Below are positions 36,432-45,927 of a stretch of 64,000 nt of DNA, one piece after another (the first letter of the stretch is position 1; the number at the start of each line of letters is the position of its first letter). The translations under genes and the position numbers were made by a program. Under the pieces are notes generated by a model. That model made no database searches. It saw nothing but the letters and a program-made list of their open reading frames with translations, and was not told the DNA's origin. The DNA comes from an uncultured Sphingorhabdus sp. GTDB taxonomy: Bacteria; Pseudomonadota; Alphaproteobacteria; Sphingomonadales; Sphingomonadaceae. Location of the stretch: assembly GCA_947492905.1 (NCBI GenBank), contig CANLOL010000001.1:1342578-1406577 (forward strand), written 5' to 3'.

Positions 36432-37709
36432 ATGGGAATAATGAAACAATTTGCACAATCTACAGGATTGATTCCTTGGGATGGGGTGGTTGGAGAACGC
36501 ATTCTTGAGATGCAATACCAGCAATTGGTAAGCCTTATTCCTTTGCTGTACCTGACTGTTGGTTTCTATTTTTTAATGGCGATTGTTTTCGTTATAACTC
36601 AGGTCGAAATAGATAGTACTTATGATATTATCATGAGTTATATGCTGCCTTGTATAGTTGTTCCATTATCAATCACACGAACTCTTATTTGGTATCGCAG
36701 ACGATCAGCCCCATTTGATGCTGAAAAAGTAGCTAAGATATTAATAAGCCTTACACTTGTGTCGGGATTAATTTGCATAATTTCCGGAATTTGGTCTGTT
36801 ATGGCGTGGTATTCAAATGTCAATGACCAGCGGTTCTTTATTCCATTGATAATGACTATGGGAGCATTCTCTGTGGCTTACTGCCTTTCCATTATCCCTT
36901 TTTCTGCAGCTTTTAACCTTGTTGCTGCCTTGTTACCGCTCAATTTGGTTATGCTGTTCTCAGGTGAAACGTTCCTTATTGCTGTTGCCTTCACGGTTAT
37001 GATTGCGATGATATATCTTACAGCATTATTACGGCGTCACTATTTCAACATGGTGCGTATGATTGAATTGCAAGTCCAAATGCATGATTTAGCGAATACG
37101 GATATTTTAACGGGATTGCTCAATAGACGCGCTCTTATCGAGGAATATAGAACGACAGTCTATGGTGAGAGCAATAGTTTGGTCAGCCTAATGGTCAGTG
37201 ATGAAGATGTCGCTGAGGATAATCAACAGCCGCAAAGCGCCATCAGCAATTCAATGAAAGTTGATAGTGAAATCACTAATATAACTATGGTGATGTTAGA
37301 TTTAGACGGGTTTAAACCCATAAATGATATATATGGTCATGAGGCTGGCGATAAGATGCTGAAAATGATCGCGAGCAGAATGGCAAAGCATATTGGTGAA
37401 TATGGAACAATAGCGCGTATTGGCGGCGATGAATTTGCTATATTATTCGTCAATAAACCGGTGCAATTTTGTCATCAGATGATTGAGAGCTTATCTTATA
37501 TTTTATCAGCACCCTATGTCATTGACGGCGAAGAAAAAAGCGTGGGCATAAGCTATGGCCTTGCTCATAAAGATGATAATATTGGATCAATCGAGAGATT
37601 ATTATCAAAAGCCGATGCCGAGCTTTACAATATGAAAGCGCAAAAATATAATAAAAACCATATAGAAGATGGAGTTAGAAACCATCTTAATGTCATTCCA
37701 AATATTTGA
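36432..37709 (+). CDS. Membrane-bound diguanylate cyclase (GGDEF)
   Basis: A 425-residue protein with about six membrane segments in the first 210 residues and a C-terminal GGDEF domain. The active site is RIGGDEF and the start of the domain is DILTGLLNRRAL. It should make cyclic di-GMP from GTP. No RxxD inhibitory site is seen five residues upstream of GGDEF. An insertion of about 40 residues with an acidic stretch lies between the first helix and the LDLDGFK strand. The start is uncertain: 36432 or 36441. Confidence 0.85.
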   Translation: MGIMKQFAQSTGLIPWDGVVGERILEMQYQQLVSLIPLLYLTVGFYFLMAIVFVITQVEIDSTYDIIMSYMLPCIVVPLSITRTLIWYRRRSAPFDAEKVAKILISLTLVSGLICIISGIWSVMAWYSNVNDQRFFIPLIMTMGAFSVAYCLSIIPFSAAFNLVAALLPLNLVMLFSGETFLIAVAFTVMIAMIYLTALLRRHYFNMVRMIELQVQMHDLANTDILTGLLNRRALIEEYRTTVYGESNSLVSLMVSDEDVAEDNQQPQSAISNSMKVDSEITNITMVMLDLDGFKPINDIYGHEAGDKMLKMIASRMAKHIGEYGTIARIGGDEFAILFVNKPVQFCHQMIESLSYILSAPYVIDGEEKSVGISYGLAHKDDNIGSIERLLSKADAELYNMKAQKYNKNHIEDGVRNHLNVIPNI

Positions 37710-37792
37710 GGAAATTATCTTTTCCATAATCTGCAACTAATGTGTAATCTGGTGCGAAACTAATGATGATTAGAGCATGAATGGAAATAGGC

Positions 37793-39013
37793 ATGAGCAA
37801 TAAAACAGAGAAATTTCAATTTACCAACGCAGCTGGTATTAAGCTTGATGGAAGGTTGGAGCATCCTGTTACAGGAAAGATTAGAGGCGTTGCTCTCTTT
37901 GCGCATTGCTTTACCTGCACAAAAAGCAGCCGTGGTGCGACAAAAATTACGGCGGCTCTGGCGGCGCGCGGCATAGCGACATTGCGTTTTGACTTTACCG
38001 GTCTGGGCAATAGCGATGGTGAGTTTAAGGACAGTGGTTTTATCTCTAATGTCCAAGATTTAATTGCCGCAGCAGATGCTTTGCGCGATGGGCCAGGGGC
38101 GCCGACCATCATAGTGGGGCATAGTCTGGGCGGAGCAGCCGTTATTGCGGCGGCAGAACATATTCCCGAATTAAAAGCCGTTGTGACGATTGGTGCGCCC
38201 TATGAAGTGGATCATGTTCTTGGACAATTGGGCGAGCAATTAGAGACGGTGAAGAAAAAAGGCGAAGCTGAGGTGCAAATTGGCGGCAGACCTTTCGTCG
38301 TTAATACTGAATTTTTAGAACAAACCTATAACCAACCACAATCTGAACGTTTGGCAAAATTGGGTAAGTCATTATTGGTCATGCATGCACCAGATGATGA
38401 TATTGTTGGATTTTATAATGCTGAGAAAATCTATGAAGCGGCATCCCAACCCAAAAGCTTTATAGCATTAGAAAAAGCCGATCATCTCTTGATGGATGAA
38501 GAGGCCGCTGAATATGCAGCCAAGATGATTTCTGTGTGGGCTGGACCGCATTTGGATGATGATAAAGCCGAAGGCGATGCTCCGGTCGAAGGAGTTGTCG
38601 TGGTGCGCAGCGTAGGGCCAAGCTATACGCAATATATTCGCACTTCGAACCATTATTTTCTAGCCGATGAACCAACCCGAATGGGCGGTTATGATCTTGG
38701 ACCAGCGCCTTATGACTTGCTATTATCGGGTCTTGGCGCTTGTACTTCGATGACATTAAAAATGTATGCCGAGCGCAAAAAAATCCCGCTAACGGGTGTG
38801 ACCGTTGAATTGGAACATAGCCGCGATCATGTGGAAGATTGCAACAATTGCAATAATGAAAAAAATCAAATTGATGTGATTGATAGAACGATTGAATTAT
38901 CGGGTGATTTGACCGATGAGCAGCGCAAAGATTTAATCAGAATTGCGGACAGATGCCCCGTGCATAGGACATTAGAAAATCGCATAGATATTAATACGAT
39001 TGAGATAGTATGA
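37793..39013 (+). CDS. Bifunctional alpha/beta-hydrolase / OsmC-family protein
   Basis: A 406-residue fusion. Residues 1 to about 250 are an alpha/beta hydrolase with HCFTCTKSS, nucleophile elbow GHSLGG, an Asp in APDDDIVG and the His in KADHLL. Residues about 260-406 are an OsmC/Ohr-type domain with the peroxidatic Cys in GLGACTSMTLK and a second Cys in DRCPVHRTLEN. OsmC proteins reduce organic hydroperoxides. The fusion is a known proteobacterial architecture. The start at 37793 fits family N-termini. It overlaps the GFA gene by four bases. Confidence 0.88.
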   Translation: MSNKTEKFQFTNAAGIKLDGRLEHPVTGKIRGVALFAHCFTCTKSSRGATKITAALAARGIATLRFDFTGLGNSDGEFKDSGFISNVQDLIAAADALRDGPGAPTIIVGHSLGGAAVIAAAEHIPELKAVVTIGAPYEVDHVLGQLGEQLETVKKKGEAEVQIGGRPFVVNTEFLEQTYNQPQSERLAKLGKSLLVMHAPDDDIVGFYNAEKIYEAASQPKSFIALEKADHLLMDEEAAEYAAKMISVWAGPHLDDDKAEGDAPVEGVVVVRSVGPSYTQYIRTSNHYFLADEPTRMGGYDLGPAPYDLLLSGLGACTSMTLKMYAERKKIPLTGVTVELEHSRDHVEDCNNCNNEKNQIDVIDRTIELSGDLTDEQRKDLIRIADRCPVHRTLENRIDINTIEIV

Positions 39014-39393
39014 ACATGATAAAATTAAACGGTGGTTGCCACTGCGGCGCGGTGAGCTTTGAGATAATAAGCCCTATCTCTGCTGATATGCTCGATTGTA
39101 ATTGCAGCATTTGCAGTGCTAGCGGGTATATCCATCATTTCATTCCGCATGATAATTTCACATTATTAACTGGCAAAGATATGCTGACATCTTATCGGTT
39201 TGGCAGCGGTGAGGCCGATCATCTATTTTGCAAAAAATGCGGTGTAAAAAGCTTTTATCAACCGCGCTCTCATCCGGATTGCTATTCGATTAATTTGAAT
39301 ATTTTGCAAGGCTCTGAAAAAATAGAGACTAATATAATCCCATTCAATGGCCGCAATTGGGAAGAGTCCAAATCAAAATTAGCGCAATCCTGA
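39010..39393 (+). CDS. GFA family zinc-binding protein (glutathione-dependent formaldehyde-activating type)
   Basis: A 127-residue zinc protein of the GFA/CENP-V family. Cysteines occur as GGCHCGAVSF, CNCSICSASG and FCKKCGVKSF, the expected two-zinc pattern. The family includes enzymes that speed S-hydroxymethylglutathione formation, but most members are uncharacterised. It is translationally coupled to the hydrolase-OsmC gene (ATGA overlap), so a thiol or hydroperoxide detoxification role is plausible, not proven. Confidence 0.85.
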   Translation: MNMIKLNGGCHCGAVSFEIISPISADMLDCNCSICSASGYIHHFIPHDNFTLLTGKDMLTSYRFGSGEADHLFCKKCGVKSFYQPRSHPDCYSINLNILQGSEKIETNIIPFNGRNWEESKSKLAQS

Positions 39394-39465
39394 TATAGAT
39401 AATCTAATGGGGCGCGTCTATTCGCTTGCGTCGATCGCTTATAGTGATTATTGAGCGAAGTGAAG

Positions 39466-39488
39466 GCGGCCAGTAGAGCCGCTTTTTT
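39466..39488 (+). terminator. Rho-independent terminator 73 bp upstream of argD
   Basis: A 5-bp perfect stem GCGGC/GCCGC with a 7-base loop is followed by six T. It most simply ends the hydrolase-GFA transcript. It could also act as an attenuator in an argD leader; no alternative pairing was found. Confidence 0.7.
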
Positions 39489-39539
39489 ATTTATTGAACA
39501 ATATTTTTATAGACTTTCACCCATTAAAGGAGATGCCTC

Positions 39540-40730
39540 ATGACGATCAGTCCGCTTATGCCCGTATATCCTAGGTGCGGCGTCCGACCAGTGCGCGGTG
39601 AAGGTTGTTATTTATTTGATGAAAATGGCGATAAATATCTCGATTTTAACAGCGGAATTGCTGTGAACGCATTGGGACATGCGCATCCACATTTGACTAA
39701 GGTCATACAAGATCAAGCCGCAACTTTAATGCATGTATCCAATTTATACGGCAGCCCACAAGGCGAAGTTCTTGCGCAAAAATTGGTAGATATTAGCTTT
39801 GCCGATACGGTATTTTTCACAAACAGCGGTTCCGAAGCCATTGAATGCGCTATTAAAACCATGCGTTCCTACCATCAATCTGCGGGTAATGATGATCGTT
39901 TTGAGATTATTACATTTTCCAATGCTTTCCATGGCCGTACTTTGGCAGCGATAAGCGCATCAAACCAAGAAAAAATGCATCATGGTTTCCATCCATTGCT
40001 CAATGGTTTTAAATATGTGGAATTTGATGATTTAGAAGCTGCAAAAAATGCCATTGGTCCGCACACAGCAGGATTTTTAGTAGAGCCTATCCAAGGCGAA
40101 GGCGGGATTAGACCTGCGTCGCTTGAATTTATGCAAGGCTTGCGCGATTTGGCCGATGAACATGATATATTGCTGGCTCTTGATGAAGTGCAGTGCGGCG
40201 TGGCCCGAAGCGGTGCATTTTATGCCTATGAAAATTATGGAATAGAGCCTGATATTTTAGCGAGCGCAAAAGGATTGGGCGGCGGTTTCCCTATGGGGGC
40301 CTGTCTTGCAACGGAAAAAGCTGCGCGCGGTATGGTGTTTGGCAGTCATGGTTCAACCTATGGCGGAAACCCAATGGCTATGGCGGTTGGCTGCGCAATG
40401 CTTGATGTGGTTGGCACTCCAGAATTTTTAGAGCATGTTCGCGATATGGGTGCTAAATTAACCGCAATGATTGAACAATTTATGGGCAATTACCCTGATT
40501 TGTTTGAACTGGTTCGCGGACAAGGCCTGATGCTTGGGCTGAAAATGAAAAGCGATAGCCGAGCCTTTGTCACGCATTTAAGGGATAATCATGGCTTGCT
40601 AACCGTTGCTGCGGGCGACAATGTCATGCGTATATTGCCGCCTTTGATTATTACCGAAGAACATATAAATGATTTTATGGAACGTCTCTCAGCGGGGGCA
40701 GCATCCTATGATAATGTAGCGGAGGGGTAA
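39540..40730 (+). CDS. argD: Acetylornithine / succinyldiaminopimelate aminotransferase
   Basis: A 396-residue class III PLP aminotransferase for arginine (and often lysine) synthesis. The PLP lysine is in [12 protein letters not shown], with [12 protein letters not shown] and [16 protein letters not shown] nearby. AAAGGAG precedes the ATG. It is followed 2 bp later by argF, forming an argD-argF-hslO unit found in many alphaproteobacteria. Confidence 0.94.
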   Translation: MTISPLMPVYPRCGVRPVRGEGCYLFDENGDKYLDFNSGIAVNALGHAHPHLTKVIQDQAATLMHVSNLYGSPQGEVLAQKLVDISFADTVFFTNSGSEAIECAIKTMRSYHQSAGNDDRFEIITFSNAFHGRTLAAISASNQEKMHHGFHPLLNGFKYVEFDDLEAAKNAIGPHTAGFLVEPIQGEGGIRPASLEFMQGLRDLADEHDILLALDEVQCGVARSGAFYAYENYGIEPDILASAKGLGGGFPMGACLATEKAARGMVFGSHGSTYGGNPMAMAVGCAMLDVVGTPEFLEHVRDMGAKLTAMIEQFMGNYPDLFELVRGQGLMLGLKMKSDSRAFVTHLRDNHGLLTVAAGDNVMRILPPLIITEEHINDFMERLSAGAASYDNVAEG

Positions 40731-40732
40731 TC

Positions 40733-41659
40733 ATGAAACGCGATTTTTTGAACCTCTCTGATGCTGGGCCAAATGGCATAGCAGCAATATTAAATGATGC
40801 ATTAGACCTGAAAGCTGCGCGTAAAGACAAAGCCAAAGGAGCGGTCGACGATAGCGCATCATTAGCAAATCATGCTTTAGCGATGATATTTGAGAAAAAT
40901 TCAACGCGCACTAGAGCCTCATTTGATATGGGAATTAAACAGCTTGGCGGCAGCAGCATGATTATGGATGCTGGCACTATGCAGCTAGGCAGGGGCGAGA
41001 CTGTGGCTGATACAGCGCGGGTATTATCGCGCTATGTTGATGCAATTATGTTGCGCACGAATGAGCATGAGAAAGTACAATCTTTGGCGCAACATGCGAG
41101 CGTGCCGGTGATAAATGGCCTGACAGATTTATCGCATCCTTGCCAACTTTGCGCCGATATGCTGACCATTATCGAACATGGAAAAGCTTTGCCCGGTCTT
41201 AATATTGGTTGGTTTGGCGATGGCAATAATGTTGCCAATTCCTTGATAGAAGCTGCTGGCCTTATGCAATTTAATGTCAAATTAGCATTGCCAGAAGGTT
41301 TTGAACCTGACCAAGCATTTGTGGATGAAGCCCGCAATCTTGGTGCGCAAATTGATATTGTTCGTAATCCAACGGAAGCTGCCAAAGATGCTGACATCGT
41401 TATGACGGATACATGGGTTTCTATGGGGCAAGCAGGAAGCGATAATATCATTTCCAATATGATGCCTTATCAGGTCAATGATGCCATTATGGGCTATGCC
41501 AATTCGGATGCACTTTTCATGCATTGTTTGCCAGCCCATGCAGAAGAAGAAGTGACGCAATCTGTGCTTGATAGCAAACAATCTGTCATTTTTGATCAGG
41601 CTGAAAATAGGCTCCATGCGCAAAAATCTATATTACGTTGGTGCTTTGGATTGATTTGA
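40733..41659 (+). CDS. argF: Ornithine carbamoyltransferase
   Basis: A 308-residue enzyme that joins carbamoyl phosphate to ornithine to give citrulline. Carbamoyl-phosphate-binding STRTRASF and HPCQLCADM are present, and [11 protein letters not shown] is the ornithine-site motif. It begins 2 bp after argD. Length and motifs are normal. Confidence 0.95.
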   Translation: MKRDFLNLSDAGPNGIAAILNDALDLKAARKDKAKGAVDDSASLANHALAMIFEKNSTRTRASFDMGIKQLGGSSMIMDAGTMQLGRGETVADTARVLSRYVDAIMLRTNEHEKVQSLAQHASVPVINGLTDLSHPCQLCADMLTIIEHGKALPGLNIGWFGDGNNVANSLIEAAGLMQFNVKLALPEGFEPDQAFVDEARNLGAQIDIVRNPTEAAKDADIVMTDTWVSMGQAGSDNIISNMMPYQVNDAIMGYANSDALFMHCLPAHAEEEVTQSVLDSKQSVIFDQAENRLHAQKSILRWCFGLI

Positions 41660-41711
41660 TCCATATTCAAATCATGCATGCGCCACTATATTTAATGATA
41701 TGAGAGATATT

Positions 41712-42608
41712 ATGAGCGAACAATCTGAAATCGCTATTGATCAAGTGTTGCATTTCACAATATCATCGCGCGATGTGCGCGGGCGCATCGTTCGTATTGA
41801 TGAAGCCTTAAATGCGATAATATCGGTTCATAATTATCCGCCGCTGATTGAGAGCTTGTTAACCGAGGCGCTTTCATTGACGGCTGTGATAGGCTCGACT
41901 TTGAAAAATGAAGATGGACAAATGACCATCCAAGCCCAGAGCAGCAGCGGCGCAATTTCTCTGCTGGTATGTGATTATATTGCGGGGGCAATTCGCGGCT
42001 ATGTACAATTTGACCGCGCAAAATTTGATGCACGCAAAGATGATAGTTTGGAAACATTATTCGCCGATGGCTATTTGGCGATTACTATCGATCGTGCAAA
42101 GCAAGGCCGTTATCAAGGCATTGTGCCGCTAGATGGTGTTTCAATCACGGAATGCGTAGAACATTATTTCGTTCAATCGGAGCAATTACCAACAAAGATC
42201 ATCCTGGGGGTAAAAGGCGATAGGCATAAAATCGCGGGCGCATTATTAGTTCAGCATCTGCCCGATGGCGAAGAAGGCAAAGAACGGCTGCATGTGCGAT
42301 TGGATCATCCGGAATGGGAGCATGTGAAGATTTTATCACAAAGTATGAGCGGTGATGAATTGTGCAATGAGAATATTCCCCTAGAAGAATTAGCATGGCG
42401 TTTATTCCATGAAGAGGAAGTGCGTATAGAAAAAGGGGCGTTAATCAGCAAAGGATGCCGCTGTAATGAGGCGCATATCCGCGACGTTATAGCCAAATTC
42501 CCCGACAGTGAACGGCAAGAAATGGCCAATGATGATGGAAAAATTGTGGTGGATTGTAAATTTTGCTCGAAAGATTTTTTAATCAGCCTTGCTTCTTTGG
42601 CTAACTAA
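41712..42608 (+). CDS. hslO: Redox-regulated chaperone Hsp33
   Basis: A 298-residue holdase chaperone activated by oxidation. The C-terminal zinc site has CRCNEAHI and CKFCSKDF, giving the CxC...CxxC redox switch. The ATG at 41712 is used because GAGAG lies upstream; an in-frame ATG at 41700 is possible. It follows argF in the same direction by 52 bp, a conserved argD-argF-hslO arrangement. Confidence 0.93.
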   Translation: MSEQSEIAIDQVLHFTISSRDVRGRIVRIDEALNAIISVHNYPPLIESLLTEALSLTAVIGSTLKNEDGQMTIQAQSSSGAISLLVCDYIAGAIRGYVQFDRAKFDARKDDSLETLFADGYLAITIDRAKQGRYQGIVPLDGVSITECVEHYFVQSEQLPTKIILGVKGDRHKIAGALLVQHLPDGEEGKERLHVRLDHPEWEHVKILSQSMSGDELCNENIPLEELAWRLFHEEEVRIEKGALISKGCRCNEAHIRDVIAKFPDSERQEMANDDGKIVVDCKFCSKDFLISLASLAN

Positions 42609-42769
42609 TTAAAACCATTATAAATCAGTAATTTATGCCTATACCGCCATAATATGGCCTCAATTTATCTATGATATAACACATTTGGTCGACAAATGTG
42701 ACATAATGTGCTAATAAGGTAAAAATAGACAAAGATTAGTTGAGTAAAACTCTAAGAAAGGAGAATATT

Positions 42770-43195
42770 ATGATTAAAAACAAAATAATTTTTCCATCTA
42801 TTGTGGTGCTCTCTCTTTTAATTGGCACTTTTACGGTGGCATTTCCTAATGGTGCTCAGGCGCAAGATTCAAATATATTATCATCCCTAAAATCCGGTCT
42901 TTGGCAATTCCGTGAAAAAGCTCGCGGAAATGATATTGTTGACGCTATCTGCGTTGGCGATGTTAACAAAATGATCAAAATCAAAAATAAGGATGATAGC
43001 TGCACTTTTAAAATGCTCTCTCAATCCGGCAACAGCGTGACCTATGATTATAGTTGCGCTGGCAAAGGCAAAGGCCGCACGACCATCCGCAAAGAGACAA
43101 ATGGTCTGGTGCAAATAGCTTCGCAAGGTATAACCGATGGCCAATTGTTTGATTTCAAACTAGAGGCGAGACACGCCGGTAGCTGCCGCCCATAA
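42770..43195 (+). CDS. DUF3617-type exported protein
   Basis: A 141-residue protein with a signal peptide ending AQAQ near residue 31 and a DUF3617-like mature domain (LKSGLWQFREKA, IRKETNGLVQIASQG). Cys residues at IDAICVG, DDSCTFK, YSCAGK and GSCRP may form two disulfides. AAAGGAG lies upstream of the chosen ATG. Periplasmic, function unknown. A good terminator follows. Confidence 0.72.
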   Translation: MIKNKIIFPSIVVLSLLIGTFTVAFPNGAQAQDSNILSSLKSGLWQFREKARGNDIVDAICVGDVNKMIKIKNKDDSCTFKMLSQSGNSVTYDYSCAGKGKGRTTIRKETNGLVQIASQGITDGQLFDFKLEARHAGSCRP

Positions 43196-43352
43196 CCGCA
43201 GAAACGGCTAATTTTCAATATATCAAACCATTGATTTGCTTCAAAAGCCATTGTTTACACTAGCTTACAGCAGCGTTAATCATTTGTTTACCATGGCTAG
43301 TCTATACAGAATAAGTATCAAGTAGATACTTTCCTCCCTTAAGACTAGATAG

Positions 43353-43379
43353 GCCGCTTTTATAGCGGTCTTTTTTTTG
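43353..43379 (+). terminator. Rho-independent terminator after the DUF3617 gene
   Basis: A 7-bp stem GGCCGCT/AGCGGTC (one G-T pair) with a 5-base loop is followed by eight T. It stands between convergent DUF3617 and btuD genes. Confidence 0.88.
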
Positions 43380-43394
43380 CTCTAGGGCTAGAGC

Positions 43395-44156
43395 CTAATT
43401 CCGCATAATATTGTGAAGTGATAATGCGCCATTATCATTTGTAATATCAGCCTTTATCCCAAAGACGCGCTCTAACATGGCCGAATTTAAGACCTCAGAA
43501 GTCGGCCCTTCGCTATCAATCAATCCATCTTTCATAATGATGATATTATCGGCCAATTGCGCGGCTTGATGCAGATCATGCACGATGATGACGATGCTCT
43601 TGCCATTGTCCTTAATAGATTTTAGCAAATCAACCATATCGAGTTGGTGCGCCAAATCCAAATGCGCCATAGGTTCATCGAGCATTATCCATTCTGGGTC
43701 ACCCGCCAAAACGCGCGCAAATAGAGCGCGGCTTAACTCACCGCCTGATAAATCCATAGCCTTTCGTTCGGCAAGATGCGCGACATTGGTCATATCCATC
43801 GCTTTTTTGATCGCTTCATTCGCTATTTTGCCCTTTGAATTATAGGGCATTGCGCCAAGCCGCACCAAATTGGATATAGAGATATTCCAATTCACTTCAT
43901 TTTTTTGCGGCAAATAACCCATTTTTTGAGCGCGTATTGTGCTAGGCATTGCATATATATCATCATCGCCCAGCATCACATTGCCCGTGATTGTGCGCAA
44001 TCCTACTAAGGCCGATAATAATGTGGTTTTGCCCGAACCATTGGGGCCGATAATAGCGGTGATTGATCCGGCTTGAATAGAGGCCGATAAAGATTTAATA
44101 ATCTTTTGTCCGCCAATAGAGACGCTCAAATCCGTGAATTTTATAGCGCCGCTCAT
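43395..44156 (-). CDS. btuD: Cobalamin ABC transporter ATP-binding protein (FecE/BtuD family)
   Basis: A 253-residue ABC ATPase for inner-membrane cobalamin import. Walker A is GPNGSGKTT, signature LSGGELSRALFARVLAG, Walker B WIMLDEP, switch His in IIIVHDL. Its assignment as cobalamin rather than iron-siderophore transport rests on the riboswitch ahead of the operon. It is the last gene and overlaps btuC by four bases. Confidence 0.87.
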   Translation of the reverse strand: MSGAIKFTDLSVSIGGQKIIKSLSASIQAGSITAIIGPNGSGKTTLLSALVGLRTITGNVMLGDDDIYAMPSTIRAQKMGYLPQKNEVNWNISISNLVRLGAMPYNSKGKIANEAIKKAMDMTNVAHLAERKAMDLSGGELSRALFARVLAGDPEWIMLDEPMAHLDLAHQLDMVDLLKSIKDNGKSIVIIVHDLHQAAQLADNIIIMKDGLIDSEGPTSEVLNSAMLERVFGIKADITNDNGALSLHNIMRN

Positions 44157-45109
44157 GCTAATTTCCTGCGCATATGATAGAGCAAGCCAAGGAAAAATGG
44201 TGCGCCCAATAGGGACATGGCAATACCAAGGCGTAGCTCGCTGACCGATGGCATGATCCGAATGATGCTATCGGCTAAGAGGATTAATATAGCGCCAGCT
44301 ATCGCCGATGGGATGAGCAGATTGCTCGGTCTCTCGTCGGTAAAGGGGCGCATGAGATGCGGCACGACCAAGCCAACAAAGCCAATTATCCCTGTGACGG
44401 CTACCGATGCGCCAACGGTAAATCCTATGCCTAAGATAAGCAGATATTGTAGTAGCGACATATTAACGCCCATTGATAGGGCGACATCTTGGCCCAGTGT
44501 GAGCGCATCGAGCATCTTGGCGCAGAGCAAAAGACATAGCATTCCTATCGCCACCAAAGGCGCGGTGAAATAAACATCGCTCCAGCTTCTATCCGTAATA
44601 GCGCCCATCAGCCATGTTATGATTTCGGATGATGCAAAGGGATTGGGAGCAAGCGATATGAGCAATGCGGTGAGCGACCCTGTGAGGCTGGATAATATGA
44701 GGCCTGCTAGCGTGAAGATGATTAGGCTGCCCGAACGACCCGCGAGCAATGTGAGAAGCCCCATGCCCAATGCTGCACCCAAAAGAGCGAAGATGGGCAA
44801 TATCCAAAAGCCGCTCAATCCCAAAAATAAGGATAATATTGCGCCCAACGCGGCGCTTGATGAAATGCCAAATAGCCCAGGATCAGCGAGGGGATTGCGC
44901 AGAAAGCCTTGCATAGCGGCTCCTGCCATACCCAATGCGGCCCCAACGATTATGCCCAATGCTGTGCGCGGTAGGCGCAGTTGATAAATAATCGAAGCCT
45001 CTCCATTAGAGGCGATGTCAAATGGCGATATCCAAATTTTACCCGCAAGGAGCGATAAGCATGATGCGGCGATAAGACCGATAATTAAAGCTAGATTCAA
45101 TTTGCTCAT
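44153..45109 (-). CDS. btuC: Cobalamin ABC transporter permease (FecCD/BtuC family)
   Basis: A 318-residue permease with about ten membrane segments. Family motifs include RLPRTALGIIVGAALGMAGA, GFLRNPLADPGLFGISSSAA and GFVGLVVPHLMRPF. It forms the channel with BtuD. Four-base overlaps with both neighbours indicate coupled translation. Confidence 0.88.
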   Translation of the reverse strand: MSKLNLALIIGLIAASCLSLLAGKIWISPFDIASNGEASIIYQLRLPRTALGIIVGAALGMAGAAMQGFLRNPLADPGLFGISSSAALGAILSLFLGLSGFWILPIFALLGAALGMGLLTLLAGRSGSLIIFTLAGLILSSLTGSLTALLISLAPNPFASSEIITWLMGAITDRSWSDVYFTAPLVAIGMLCLLLCAKMLDALTLGQDVALSMGVNMSLLQYLLILGIGFTVGASVAVTGIIGFVGLVVPHLMRPFTDERPSNLLIPSAIAGAILILLADSIIRIMPSVSELRLGIAMSLLGAPFFLGLLYHMRRKLA

Positions 45110-45927
45110 GGCGCCTTACCATTTTGAAATTCTTGCCGTATCGCACTTAATCTATCGGCGGCTTTTACGATGGTTGGCCCTGCGCACCAAATTAAGGATT
45201 GCGGGAAATCGGCGACCTTAGTCTCTATATCCTCTAAAATAGGGTGGTTTAATAAACGCTCGGTTTCATTGCCGCCGCGCAATATTATCGAGGGCGGATG
45301 AGCGCTTAACCGCTCTAATCCGATGACATCCCATTGTGATAGCCCATAATCACCCGCATTATTTTGAAATCCAGTACGCATCAATAGCTCATCCACCAGC
45401 GTATCTTTGCCCGGTACTAATCCGCCGCCTTGCCAAATGATGGCAGGAATAGCCGCGTCACTATGGGCCGCATCCAGCCTTTCATCAATCTTTTGTATCA
45501 GTGCATCACCGCGTGCCTTTTGCCCTATAGCCTTTGCAATAGCCCTAATCTGTTCATGGCTCTGCGCTATGCTATTGGCGACGGGGCTTTGCAGCACTGT
45601 AATATCTAAGCTTTCCAGCGCCTGAAGCGTGGATGGGCTGAGATGTCCTCCTGCCAATACAAGGCTGGGTTTGAGCGCAATAATTTCTTCTGCGCTCTGT
45701 CCAATAGAGGGGAATTTTCGGGCAATTTCCAAATCCGCAGATGACGCATTTTTATCGTGCGAATAATGGCTTATCGCACCAATTTGTTCAGCATCTGCTA
45801 GCTCTAATAATATGGCATCGGTGCAAGGGTTGATAGAGACAATCTTGCCCTGCGCATCATCATCTATTGTGCTGCACCCCGCAATAAGCAGAGCGCAGCA
45901 GAATAGAGATGATATTTTTCTAATCAA
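45106..45927 (-). CDS. btuF: Cobalamin-binding lipoprotein (BtuF-like periplasmic binding protein)
   Basis: A 273-residue helical-backbone (FecB/BtuF type) binding protein. It has a lipoprotein signal (LLIAGC, Cys18) and then VSINPCTDAILLELAD, typical of the first lobe, and EEIIALKPSLVLAGG. It delivers cobalamin to BtuC. It overlaps btuC and btuB by four bases each. The ligand is inferred from the riboswitch. Confidence 0.86.
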   Translation of the reverse strand: MIRKISSLFCCALLIAGCSTIDDDAQGKIVSINPCTDAILLELADAEQIGAISHYSHDKNASSADLEIARKFPSIGQSAEEIIALKPSLVLAGGHLSPSTLQALESLDITVLQSPVANSIAQSHEQIRAIAKAIGQKARGDALIQKIDERLDAAHSDAAIPAIIWQGGGLVPGKDTLVDELLMRTGFQNNAGDYGLSQWDVIGLERLSAHPPSIILRGGNETERLLNHPILEDIETKVADFPQSLIWCAGPTIVKAADRLSAIRQEFQNGKAP

